Below, one piece after another: positions 1 through 7,776 of a stretch of 64,000 bases of DNA. Where the stretch lies: positions 859,418 to 923,417 of the forward strand of contig CAVVOI010000009.1 in the NCBI GenBank assembly GCA_963749825.1. The letters run 5' to 3'. Made by a program: the position numbers and the translations under genes. The notes beneath the pieces were generated by a model that was not told the origin of the DNA, searched no databases, and saw nothing but the letters and a program-made list of their open reading frames with translations. Each line of letters opens with the position of its first letter. The first letter of the stretch is position 1. The stretch comes from UBA11865 sp963749825. Its GTDB lineage: Bacteria; Chloroflexota; Anaerolineae; Promineifilales; Promineifilaceae.

Positions 1-1141
1 GGATGCCCAAATCCAGGCCAGCAAAACTAAAGTTCCGGCTATCCAGACGAATCAACTCTAACAGTATTCGGCCGGTGGCATAAAAAACCAAGTATAAGGC
101 GAGTAGATCACCTGTCTGCAGATCGTCACGTTTGCGACGGGCTAGATAGTACAAAACAAAAAATGTCAGGAGACTCCAAAGTGATTCGTAAAGAAATGCT
201 GGATGAAAGCGTGTGGTCTCGAAAGGGTAGAGTTCCATATTGGCAAATACAGTGCCCCGAATGCGATTGGCAATGTAAATGCCCCACGGCAAATCGGTTA
301 ATCCACCATATAGTTCTTGATTGAAGAAATTCGCCCAACGGCCGATAAATTGACCGATGGCCAAACCTACGACAGCCAGGTCTGCCCAAGCTATTGCCGA
401 AATTCGCTGCCGTCGTGTGTACAGGATCAGTCCAAGGAAACCACCGATGATGGCGCCATAAATGCCTAATCCACCGCTGCGAATATTGATTAGCTGCATG
501 GGATTACGGAGGTAATCCAGTGCCGAATAAATTCCTTCCGCTTCCATGCTGGGAGAAGGCGTCAAAACATGGTATAGTCGGGCGCCGATCACTCCCAGGA
601 CGACCACCCAGATAACGCCTCCCCAAACATATTCAGGGTTCCATTGGCGCCACGGCGCATCGGTAAGCCAGGTTTCCAATACGTCAGGAAAGGCCGCTAA
701 CTTGTCCTTGATTTCCTGGAGCTTCTTTTTTCCGACGTTAAGCCGCTCGGGATTGAGACCCCATTCAAATATTAACTCACCCAGATTATTGACCTTTCTT
801 TTTTTGAGCGACTGAATCATTTCCTCGGAAAGATCCAAAGTTGTCAATGGTTTGATTTGCAATTTGTGGGGAACGTGCTCGTCGAAATCGGCTTTAGCCC
901 AGCCCGCAGCCAAGGAAGCTGTAACCCAGGCGCCAAGGGCAATGCCGGCGACGATAAAGATGCCATACCAAAAGACGTCGAGGTTGAAAATGTCGAGATG
1001 AAAGGCGACGCGATTTGGCGTCCTACCTGTCATGATGTGATTGACGAATATAATGCCCATGATTACCGTGAAAACGGCGATCAGGTACCAATAAGGCTCT
1101 ATGCGTCTGCGCTGTCTATTCTTAGTCGATTTTTTCGCCAT
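1..1141 (-). CDS. lgt: Prolipoprotein diacylglyceryl transferase with inserted alpha-CTD-like domain (3' end off window)
   Basis: Lgt moves diacylglycerol from phosphatidylglycerol to the lipobox cysteine of prolipoproteins in the cytoplasmic membrane. I translated 380 codons on the minus strand from the ATG at 1141; the gene continues past base 1. Family motifs are clear: RSGGLGIYGA (about residues 221-230) and the Lgt signature GRWANFFNQELYG (267-279), plus several membrane segments. Residues about 84-165 are an insertion absent from ordinary Lgt (usually 260-300 aa). Within it, residues 98-151 resemble the helix-hairpin-helix C-terminal domain of RNA polymerase alpha: an LK...NNLGEL block, then VGKKKLQEIKDKLAA, which parallels the E. 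coli LGKKSLTEIKDVLA segment. The 5' end overlaps the phosphatidyltransferase gene by 20 bp. Lgt identity is secure; the role of the insert is unknown. Confidence 0.93.
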   Translation of the reverse strand, partial: MAKKSTKNRQRRRIEPYWYLIAVFTVIMGIIFVNHIMTGRTPNRVAFHLDIFNLDVFWYGIFIVAGIALGAWVTASLAAGWAKADFDEHVPHKLQIKPLTTLDLSEEMIQSLKKRKVNNLGELIFEWGLNPERLNVGKKKLQEIKDKLAAFPDVLETWLTDAPWRQWNPEYVWGGVIWVVVLGVIGARLYHVLTPSPSMEAEGIYSALDYLRNPMQLINIRSGGLGIYGAIIGGFLGLILYTRRQRISAIAWADLAVVGLAIGQFIGRWANFFNQELYGGLTDLPWGIYIANRIRGTVFANMELYPFETTRFHPAFLYESLWSLLTFFVLYYLARRKRDDLQTGDLLALYLVFYATGRILLELIRLDSRNFSFAGLDLGI

Positions 1142-1790
1142 TTCTTTCTGAATTTGCGCTACTGATTATTTTAGTTTGCTGCCAGACATGATAGACTCGC
1201 TGGCCTACCGTGAACCATGTGCCGATAGCCAGCACAGCAATGCCAAAATTCACAAAACCCAACCAAAACACCGATAGCAAAAGGGTTACCACCATTACCA
1301 CATACCGTTCAACACGTGTCAGCAGACCCACTTTACAGGATAAGCCAAGTGCTTCAGCTCGGGAACGGGTGTAGCTGACCATGATGGACCCGGTAACAGC
1401 GGCATACGTCGCTATGGACATCCAGACATCATCATTCTGGTAGAAGTAAGAAAGGTAGCCCGAATATAGGATGATTTCGGCGATACGATCAGAAGTCGAG
1501 TCGAGAAATGCGCCAAAATTACCTTTTCGACCGATTTTCCTGGCCAATGAGCCATCTAGGGCATCTAAGGGTACAAAAACGAATATGGCGATACCCGCCC
1601 AAAAAAATTCACCCGTCGCGATGAGCCATGCAAAAAAGAAGTGCAACAGCATGCCCAATATTGTCAATAAATCAGGTGAAACACCGAGCCGGGCAAGGAA
1701 AGTGACGATGGGATCGATGATGCTGGCAGTCCTGGCTCTTAACTGGTCGGTTAATGTCTTTTTTTCGGGTTGGGGGGAAGTTGTACTCAT
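1122..1790 (-). CDS. CDP-alcohol phosphatidyltransferase (phosphatidylinositol-phosphate synthase-like)
   Basis: Membrane enzyme that transfers a phosphatidyl group from CDP-diacylglycerol to an alcohol acceptor. The family motif DGxxARx8GxxxDxxxD is complete (DGSLARKIGRKGNFGAFLDSTSD). Several hydrophobic helices follow, together with SYTRSRAEALGLSCKVG, a segment reminiscent of inositol-phosphate-using members, so the acceptor may be inositol phosphate rather than glycerol phosphate; this is inference. I chose the ATG at 1790 (MSTTSPQPEKK). The reading frame extends upstream to 1898, but those 36 residues look unlike a protein N-terminus and have no ribosome-binding site. It lies between the phosphatase and lgt, forming a small membrane-lipid cluster. 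Length 222 aa, normal for the family. Confidence 0.88.
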   Translation of the reverse strand: MSTTSPQPEKKTLTDQLRARTASIIDPIVTFLARLGVSPDLLTILGMLLHFFFAWLIATGEFFWAGIAIFVFVPLDALDGSLARKIGRKGNFGAFLDSTSDRIAEIILYSGYLSYFYQNDDVWMSIATYAAVTGSIMVSYTRSRAEALGLSCKVGLLTRVERYVVMVVTLLLSVFWLGFVNFGIAVLAIGTWFTVGQRVYHVWQQTKIISSANSERNGEKID

Positions 1791-1945
1791 GGAGTGATTT
1801 CCGTTAACTGGACACATCATTGAATGATTATTCTCATAATGAACATCAGACGCTGTTGGATGATAAAGAACGGTGCCGGATGCTATCGAATCTGCCAATA
1901 GCTGTCAAGGTTGCCGGTATCCAGGATGGTATTAGCCATGAGCCT

Positions 1946-3184
1946 TTAATCTTGAGGAAGGAAGGCTAACAATGGCACTTCCATTTCTTGTGCGGTCATT
2001 CCGCCATGCCGGCCGACGAACCGGCCAGTTGTATCGCGTTCCTTTGCTGTCAGGAGTGTATAGTCGCTCTCCATCAAGGCGACCACATCCCCCAATTTCC
2101 GCGAAACTTGTGGGGCATGAGGCGAGGGTCCTAGTAATCCTGAGGTAAGAATCTGATTTGCGGAATAGGCCCTCATCTCCTTCTGCATCGTACTTTTGAA
2201 GAAATCAAGCAAAGTATCACGGCAACCTTGTCTGGCATAGAAGTAAGGCGCTCGTGGTTCTCCTGCCGGCCGCATCAACAGCATTTCCTGAATGAGAGGC
2301 AACTCTTCGATGAAAATGGAATGAGAAGAGGGCGTCTTGATATGGCCATGATCACCTGTGACGATTACGGCTGTTTCGCTTTTAATCTTGGGACTTAACC
2401 GGTCCAGGAATAGAGTTTGGAACAAGGATAAAGTCGAAATAAGTTCGGCGTCTACAGCAGGGTGATCGGGTCCACGAGCATGGCAAATTGTGTCTAAAGC
2501 GGGCCAGTAGGCATTCACGTAGCATCGCTCATGTTCGCCATGTTCGACTATCTCGTGTAACCTCACAAACATATCGGCCGCGCTGACGATACCTTGGACG
2601 TACCTTACACCCCGATCCAGCATTCTACTGAGGGATGAATTGACAATGCTTTGTCCCTTTAGAGAATAAGTGACGATCCCGGCCGTAGCTAGCTGTTCGG
2701 CAAAGCCAGGAACCTGGAGAAAGCCTTCGGGTTCAATGCCCGCCTTGGTAAGAGAATCTGGCAGGGAAGCAAAGGTAGGGGAGAAACTCAATACTGAGGC
2801 CAGAACCGCTTCGTCGGGTAAGAACAATCTCAAACCGACGACGCCATGTTGGGCAGGCGCGTAACCGGTCCAAAGGCTGCTTAAAGCGGCAACGGTCGTC
2901 GATGGAAAAACGGAGGTGATTTTGGTTTCGATGGCTGCTCCGATAGTTTGATCCTTCAGGTGATCTCTAGATCTTTGAAAAATTTCCCAGCCTAGCGAAT
3001 CAACCAGCAAGACGATTACTTTTTTTATCCGCCGAGATTGATCATTTAGATTGGGCTCCGCGAGAGCCGGCAAACCGGAGAAGGGGGCACCCAACAAGTT
3101 AGCTACCGTTCCTGGAATGTTGGCAATAGTTCTACCTTGATAATCTGGAGCGACAAAATCATTTGACAATTCAAAGGATTTCAA
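1946..3184 (-). CDS. Alkaline phosphatase / nucleotide pyrophosphatase superfamily protein
   Basis: Metal-dependent phosphodiesterase or phosphatase of the alkaline phosphatase superfamily. Visible motifs are VIVLLVDSLGW (first metal site), FPSTTVAALSSLWTG with the nucleophilic Thr, VTGDHGH with Asp and His ligands, and a C-terminal GRHGGMT containing the last His ligand. The substrate is not deducible. I chose the TTG at 3184 because GGAGGAGG lies directly upstream at good spacing and because the terminator at 3259-3293 excludes the longer reading frame that begins at 3313. An ATG at 3208 is the alternative. The product is 412 aa with no signal peptide, so it is probably cytoplasmic. It precedes the phosphatidyltransferase on the same strand (155 bp gap). 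Confidence 0.82.
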   Translation of the reverse strand: MKSFELSNDFVAPDYQGRTIANIPGTVANLLGAPFSGLPALAEPNLNDQSRRIKKVIVLLVDSLGWEIFQRSRDHLKDQTIGAAIETKITSVFPSTTVAALSSLWTGYAPAQHGVVGLRLFLPDEAVLASVLSFSPTFASLPDSLTKAGIEPEGFLQVPGFAEQLATAGIVTYSLKGQSIVNSSLSRMLDRGVRYVQGIVSAADMFVRLHEIVEHGEHERCYVNAYWPALDTICHARGPDHPAVDAELISTLSLFQTLFLDRLSPKIKSETAVIVTGDHGHIKTPSSHSIFIEELPLIQEMLLMRPAGEPRAPYFYARQGCRDTLLDFFKSTMQKEMRAYSANQILTSGLLGPSPHAPQVSRKLGDVVALMESDYTLLTAKERDTTGRFVGRHGGMTAQEMEVPLLAFLPQD

Positions 3185-3258
3185 CTGCCCTCCTCCTATT
3201 TCGTGCATCAACAAAATCAATAAACGAAAGTTTCCCTGTGATTTACGGATGGAACCAT

Positions 3259-3293
3259 AAAATAAAAAAGGCCGGGGCTTTATTCCCGACCTT
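3259..3293 (-). terminator. Rho-independent terminator of the atp operon
   Basis: On the minus strand GGTCGGG pairs with CCCGGCC (seven pairs, one a G-T wobble; arms at 3285-3291 and 3270-3276), followed by a T run. It lies about 180 bp downstream of the atpF-delta stop and just upstream of the phosphatase start, so it separates the two transcription units. Confidence 0.8.
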
Positions 3294-3472
3294 CTCTGGA
3301 GGCGGTTACTCAATGTAGAAAATTAATTCAACCGCCGACTTCTCCTCAGATCAACGAGAGTTCGTATCTCTTCGTTCAATAGATTTCAAAATCTTCATAG
3401 GCATCAAAGTGACTGCTAATATTTAAATAAATAGCGTGATGCCGGTATTTCCTAACAATCTAAATCGACGAT

Positions 3473-4180
3473 TTAGCTCAGCAATGAGTCTTTCAAGACC
3501 GTCATCTGGCTGGCGACGCTATCGTCCACTACCCGGTCGCCGACACGAATGATGAGGCCGCCCAGAATGTTGGGATTCACCTTGAATACGACATCTTTTA
3601 CCCCAACACTCTTCTTGATTGCAGTTTTTTCTTTATCACTCAACGGCAGTGAGCTAGTCACTTCGGCGGATTCTCCCTGAAGTTCCTTGACTCCAGCCGG
3701 AATTTTAGCAAAGAAATCGGCGATTATCTCGTGCTGCCGGTCCTCGCTTAAGGATTCTCCAATAAGCTTATTGGCCGCAGCAATTGAAATTGCCGCTACT
3801 TGGGAGCGCAAATCTGCCAAAATTCGATCGCGTTCTTCAATCGCTTCTTCTCTGGCATCCGCCAGAACCTGTTTAGCGTCTGAATTGGCCTTGGCGATGA
3901 TACCGGCCGCTGTTTCTTCAGCCTGGACCGTCGCCTCCGAGCGAATATGGTTTGCCTCGGCTCGCGCCTCGTCTTGAATTTTCTTTGCCTCGGCATCAGC
4001 ATTGTCGCGGGCTATGGCAGCCTGGCGGGCATCTTCGAGGCCCTTGGCGATTCGGGCCTGGCGTTCCTCGAGCATGCGGGTAATGGGTCCATAGGCAAAC
4101 GCCTTCATCAGAATGACTAAGACGATTACAGCGCCGATCTGAACAATCAGATAGCCTAAATTTATGCCTAAACCTTCCAT
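3473..4180 (-). CDS. atpF: ATP synthase subunit b fused to the C-terminal domain of subunit delta
   Basis: Peripheral stalk of F1Fo ATP synthase. Residues 1-30 form the single membrane helix (LGYLIVQIGAVIVLVILMKAF), residues 30-155 a long charged coiled coil, and 120-160 the usual b-subunit end (AANKLIGESLSEDRQHEIIADF). Residues about 168-235 then match the C-terminal part of delta/OSCP: VTSSLPLSDKEK, VNPNILGGLIIRVGDRVVDDSV. At 235 aa the protein is too short for a full delta; the N-terminal six-helix delta domain (about 105 aa), which normally binds the alpha-subunit tips, is missing. No separate delta gene is visible nearby. AGAGAGGA precedes the ATG. It is the last gene of the operon, 30 bp after atpE. 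Confidence 0.88.
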   Translation of the reverse strand: MEGLGINLGYLIVQIGAVIVLVILMKAFAYGPITRMLEERQARIAKGLEDARQAAIARDNADAEAKKIQDEARAEANHIRSEATVQAEETAAGIIAKANSDAKQVLADAREEAIEERDRILADLRSQVAAISIAAANKLIGESLSEDRQHEIIADFFAKIPAGVKELQGESAEVTSSLPLSDKEKTAIKKSVGVKDVVFKVNPNILGGLIIRVGDRVVDDSVASQMTVLKDSLLS

Positions 4181-4210
4181 ATATCGTCCTCTCTTAAATT
4201 GTTGACGGCT

Positions 4211-4459
4211 TTAAAGCACAAACAAAATGATGAGGGCCACCACTAGAGCGTAGATGGCGACTGCCTCCGCGAAAGCAATACCCAGAATCATATTTGTCTG
4301 GATGTTGCCACTGGCGTCCGGATTGCGGGCAATCCCTTGAACAGCGCCAGCCACCAATATGCCGATACCTGCACCGGCGCCAATTGCCCCTAACATCGCC
4401 AAACCAGCACCAATTGCCTTTAGGCCAGTAACAAGCGCGAGGGCTGCTGCTTCATCCAT
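4211..4459 (-). CDS. atpE: ATP synthase subunit c
   Basis: Proteolipid of the rotating Fo ring. It is an 82 aa helical hairpin: helix 1 with a glycine-rich AIGAGAGIGI stretch, a polar loop ARNPDASG, and helix 2 with the ion-binding glutamate in GIAFAEAVAIYALV. The residues that make a sodium site in Na+-type rings (Gln in helix 1; Ser and Thr after the Glu) are Ile, Ala and Val here, so the ring is predicted to carry protons. It lies between atpB and the b-delta fusion on the same strand. Confidence 0.96.
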   Translation of the reverse strand: MDEAAALALVTGLKAIGAGLAMLGAIGAGAGIGILVAGAVQGIARNPDASGNIQTNMILGIAFAEAVAIYALVVALIILFVL

Positions 4460-4531
4460 ACTTACATTTCCTCCAACTCATTTTTGCGTCGATTGACTAA
4501 TTTTCCAATGTGTTAATTTTGTGTTTTCGAT

Positions 4532-5680
4532 TTAATGGTCGTCATCGTCACCATGGTGTTCCGATGCGCCGGCCATAAACATGAGGGCTAACAAGCCGAA
4601 TACAACGGCCTGAATGAGGCCGACAAAAAATTCGAGGCCGAAAAAGGCCACACTGATGGCGGGTACTAGAAAAGCGATGACAAACAATAAGATCTGTCCA
4701 GCAAAGATATTTCCAAGGAGACGGAAGGAAAACGAGATAATGCGGGAAACCTCGCCTACAAGCTCCAACAGACCTACAGCCCAATCAATCCCCTTAATTG
4801 GATTTGAGGCGATGACAGTCGGTGTAACATTCCAAGGGAAAAACTTTTTCAAATAACCGATGCCCAGATACCGGAATCCAATTACCTGTACCCAAACCAT
4901 GGTGACCAGAGCCAATGCTAACGTGAAATTCAGATCTGTGGCCGGGGCGCGGAGGAAGGCTACGACAGCCCAATCGGCGTTTTCTGCAGCACGGCCGGTT
5001 CGCGGATGATCAGGATTGATATCTCCTTCGACATCATTACGGCCGCCAAATAGGAAGCCGTCTGCTTTAATCAAAAATCCACTATTGGCGACCTTGATAT
5101 CTTTGAAGTCACCCAGGTTAGCTTCGTCAGCAGCACGCTCGGCTACTTCAAATGTGTGTTCGAGCTCTTCCTCGCTGAGGTGCTCGCCTAATTCATTGGC
5201 CACGTCTTCTTGTAATACCACCGCTTGTTCTGCTTTTAGGTGCGGAAGCCACTCAAAAAACCCAATGCTGTCTACGCCCGGGACAAGTTCGATCCAGTTA
5301 GCAACCAGAATGTACAAAATAAGTGTGAAGAAAAGGGGGAAAAACTGTTTGGCTTTCTTTGAGCCGGCTAAATTCGCGGAAAAATTCATGCCGGACTCAA
5401 TGATCCACTCAAAGAAGTTGTAGAAACCGGTCGGTACCTCATCTGCGGTGCGTGAGCGAGCCCGCAGGAACAAAGCGATGGCTACAACGACTATCCAGGC
5501 CACAAAAGTTGTAACCAAGGTGTTGGTCAAGCAAGGAAACAGGCCGCTGCCGGTAGATGTCCCAGGATAACACTCGCCCGGCAACTGGATGACGGGCAGT
5601 GCAGGCTGCGTATACGATAAGAAGCAGCCAAAGAAGATGAGGGCTACAAAGACTACCAGTAGAATGTAACGTTTCTTCAT
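4532..5680 (-). CDS. atpB: ATP synthase subunit a with a large hydrophilic insertion
   Basis: Stator channel subunit of Fo. The essential arginine is in SFSFRLLGNIFAGQ (Arg320), with conserved helices on either side. The protein has 382 aa, against 230-290 for typical subunit a. The excess is mainly residues about 145-240, a charged insertion (QEDVANELGEHLSEEELEHT and following, to AENADW) between ELVPGVDSIG and the RAPATDLNFTLALA helix. The N-terminus is a hydrophobic signal-like stretch with a FFGC sequence, and the C-terminus is a His/Asp-rich tail (EHHGDDDDH). It sits directly after the AtpI-like gene (8 bp gap), as is common in atp operons. Confidence 0.93.
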   Translation of the reverse strand: MKKRYILLVVFVALIFFGCFLSYTQPALPVIQLPGECYPGTSTGSGLFPCLTNTLVTTFVAWIVVVAIALFLRARSRTADEVPTGFYNFFEWIIESGMNFSANLAGSKKAKQFFPLFFTLILYILVANWIELVPGVDSIGFFEWLPHLKAEQAVVLQEDVANELGEHLSEEELEHTFEVAERAADEANLGDFKDIKVANSGFLIKADGFLFGGRNDVEGDINPDHPRTGRAAENADWAVVAFLRAPATDLNFTLALALVTMVWVQVIGFRYLGIGYLKKFFPWNVTPTVIASNPIKGIDWAVGLLELVGEVSRIISFSFRLLGNIFAGQILLFVIAFLVPAISVAFFGLEFFVGLIQAVVFGLLALMFMAGASEHHGDDDDH

Positions 5681-5688
5681 TTTATCGT

Positions 5689-6009
5689 TTAATCCTCTGT
5701 CGTGGTCTTATCTTCTGTCGTGGTCTTATCTTCGTTGTTGGATTCGCTGTCGCCCACCAAGGACTTTTGCGCTCTGGCAAGCGCCCACAGGCTTATGCGG
5801 ACGATAACATATAATGTAATGGGAAAACTGCCAAGAAGAAACAGAATGGTAAAAATGCCACTTGTTTCCAATAAACTGTCAAGGAACCGACCGACCGCAA
5901 ACGCCAAGCCAATGATAACGATGCTTGCAAATCCGGTCACGCAACCGATCTGGCCGACCAGGCCTGCCGTTCTCGCCGTCTGGTCGAGATTTTGGTTGTT
6001 CAGGGACAC
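5689..6009 (-). CDS. AtpI/AtpZ-like small membrane protein
   Basis: A 106 aa protein with two predicted membrane helices (VTGFASIVIIGLAFAVGRFLD and GIFTILFLLGSFPITLYVIV), matching the layout of AtpI/AtpZ proteins that open atp operons and are linked to c-ring assembly or ion supply. The start is a GTG at 6009, preceded by a weak GTGGAA. The C-terminus ends in two copies of a six-residue unit (EDKTTT), encoded by an 18-bp tandem repeat. Its function in this organism is inferred from position and size. Confidence 0.75.
   Translation of the reverse strand: MSLNNQNLDQTARTAGLVGQIGCVTGFASIVIIGLAFAVGRFLDSLLETSGIFTILFLLGSFPITLYVIVRISLWALARAQKSLVGDSESNNEDKTTTEDKTTTED
5693..5728. repeat. 18-bp in-frame tandem repeat in the AtpI-like gene
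   Basis: Two adjacent 18-bp units (5693-5710 and 5711-5728) differ at one base and encode the repeated acidic tail EDKTTT of the AtpI-like protein. This is a likely slippage site that changes tail length without shifting frame. Confidence 0.85.
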
Positions 6010-6037
6010 ATTCCACTTGTTTTAGCAGAGCTTGTGC

Positions 6038-6065
6038 ATTATATCACAACTCTTGATCATTACAA
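6038..6065 (-). promoter_or_regulatory. Predicted sigma70-type promoter of the atp operon
   Basis: Minus strand: -35 TTGTAA (6060-6065), 16-bp spacer, extended -10 TGATATAAT with a perfect TATAAT at 6038-6043. It predicts a start near 6031, about 22 nt before the AtpI-like GTG. It separates the atp unit from the nuo operon upstream. Confidence 0.7.
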
Positions 6066-6112
6066 TTGGGCAAAATGCTTCCGGGTAAACGATCAAACTA
6101 TCTTTCAATGTC

Positions 6113-6186
6113 ATGCCCACCCTCACCTGCGCGAGGAAAAACTTCGGTGGGCATCCATGTGTTTGGATTCCCGCCTTCGCGGGAAT
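6113..6186. repeat. Palindromic intergenic element (double stem-loop, REP-like)
   Basis: There are two hairpins side by side. The first has 9-bp arms ATGCCCACC/GGTGGGCAT (6113-6121 and 6146-6154). The second is ATTCCCGC-CTTC-GCGGGAAT (6167-6186). The second belongs to the widespread CCCGCCTTCGCGGGAAT-type dispersed palindrome family found between genes in many bacteria. It lies in the 255-bp nuoN-atp gap and could stabilise or end the nuo transcript. Confidence 0.75.
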
Positions 6187-6264
6187 GACTTCTTGTTTGT
6201 GCACCCAAAAATTTCTATATCAGCAGCGTCGCGCATCATTAATATGACGAATTGAGGCGCCAAA

Positions 6265-7776
6265 TTAGCCTGCAAAGAAAGCCGTCGCGGCGCGGCGTGT
6301 AAGTTCAAAAGTAGAGTTAGCCAGTATTCCGAGATATAGAATACCGAATATGGTCAATCCAATGACTAGACCGGAAGCCCTTGATACCGGGATGGCGACC
6401 TGCTCGTCATCTGAGCGGTAAAGATACATGACTTTGGCCACACTCAGGTAGTAATACAGGGCAATAAAGGCATTGATGATGCCGAGAAGGGCCAGCCACC
6501 ATAATCCGGCTTCGACGGTCGCCCTGAATATGAAGAATTTACCAAAAAAGCCGGCCGTCGGAGGTATACCGCCCAGGGAGAGCAGGGCGAGTAACATAGC
6601 CAGCGCCAAAAAAGGTGACCGGCGGCTCAGGCCAGCTAAATCCTTGATTTCATCCGAACCGTTGATATTACTGACGATGATGACCACAGCAAAAGCGGCG
6701 ACATTGCTCAGCATGTAATATAGCAAGAAGTACATGGTGGCACCGGCGCCATCAATACTTTCGGCATTCACGCCCATGGTGGTCATCGCCGCGATCAAAC
6801 CCATCAGGGCGTAACCTGCCTGGGCAATGCTGGAATAGGCCAGCATGCGCTTGATATTGGATTGGCGTATCGCCAGTAAATTACCCAAGAACATGGTGAC
6901 AATGCAGATGGCTACCAACATGGCCCACCAGGCATTTGAAGAGTCGGCCGGGCCGAATACGCCGGCGGTAAAAACGCGAAGGAAGACGGCAAATCCAGCT
7001 GCTTTTGAGGCGGTTGAAATCAGGCCAGTAACCGGCGTAGGCGCTCCCTCATAAACGTCGGGTGCCCAAAAGTGGTAGGGAACGGCCGATACTTTGAATC
7101 CGAAGCCCACGATAACGAGCGCTGCGGAAACCAAAACCGTGGCTCGTAAAACCGGGTCACCTATTGCGGAACGTGAGACTGTCTCTGCAATCGCATAGAT
7201 GTTGGTTTCCTGGGTCAAACCATAAAGGTAGCTCATGCCGAAAAGCATAACGGCCGAAGCGAAGGCGCCGTATATGAAATACTTCATGCCGGCTTCATCC
7301 GACCGGGTCTCATCTTTTCTAAATGCCGCCAAGGCATACAAGGAGATGCTAGCCGTCTCCAGAGCAATATACAGCATGATCAAGTCGGCCGATGCGGACA
7401 TTAAACTGAAGCCTATCGTTGCGGTTAAGAGCAGTGCGTAGTATTCGCTCCTCTGCACACCCTTGAAATCCATAGATATGAGAGCGGTGATCAAGAGTGC
7501 GATCAGGAAAATGATGCGGAAGACAAGCGTCACCAGATCTTGGCGGATCATACCGCCCCAATAAAGCTCGGGTTGAGCGTTTGGTTGATCTAGAAAGAAC
7601 CAAATGCCAAGGGTTATTAAGAGGATGAAGAAGCTTCCCCAGGCTGTCGTTAACCCAAGCCCGCGTTGATTGTCACGCTTAAAGGCTTTGTCGATAAACA
7701 AGATGACGATTGCCAATATCAGCAAACAAAGTTCTGGTGCCAAGGCCAAGACGCTTTCAAGCGTAATTGAGCTCAA
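6265..7776 (-). CDS. nuoN: NADH-quinone oxidoreductase subunit N
   Basis: Antiporter-like proton-pumping subunit of complex I next to the NuoA/J/K module. It has 503 aa and about 14 membrane helices. Family motifs include KYFIYGAFASAVMLFGMSYLYG with the conserved Lys, VPYHFWAPDVYEGAPTPVTG, and KRMLAYSSIAQAGYALMG. The start is a TTG at 7776 supported by GGGAGGTG seven bases upstream; it follows the nuoM stop directly. It is the last gene of the membrane-arm operon. Confidence 0.95.
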   Translation of the reverse strand: MSSITLESVLALAPELCLLILAIVILFIDKAFKRDNQRGLGLTTAWGSFFILLITLGIWFFLDQPNAQPELYWGGMIRQDLVTLVFRIIFLIALLITALISMDFKGVQRSEYYALLLTATIGFSLMSASADLIMLYIALETASISLYALAAFRKDETRSDEAGMKYFIYGAFASAVMLFGMSYLYGLTQETNIYAIAETVSRSAIGDPVLRATVLVSAALVIVGFGFKVSAVPYHFWAPDVYEGAPTPVTGLISTASKAAGFAVFLRVFTAGVFGPADSSNAWWAMLVAICIVTMFLGNLLAIRQSNIKRMLAYSSIAQAGYALMGLIAAMTTMGVNAESIDGAGATMYFLLYYMLSNVAAFAVVIIVSNINGSDEIKDLAGLSRRSPFLALAMLLALLSLGGIPPTAGFFGKFFIFRATVEAGLWWLALLGIINAFIALYYYLSVAKVMYLYRSDDEQVAIPVSRASGLVIGLTIFGILYLGILANSTFELTRRAATAFFAG

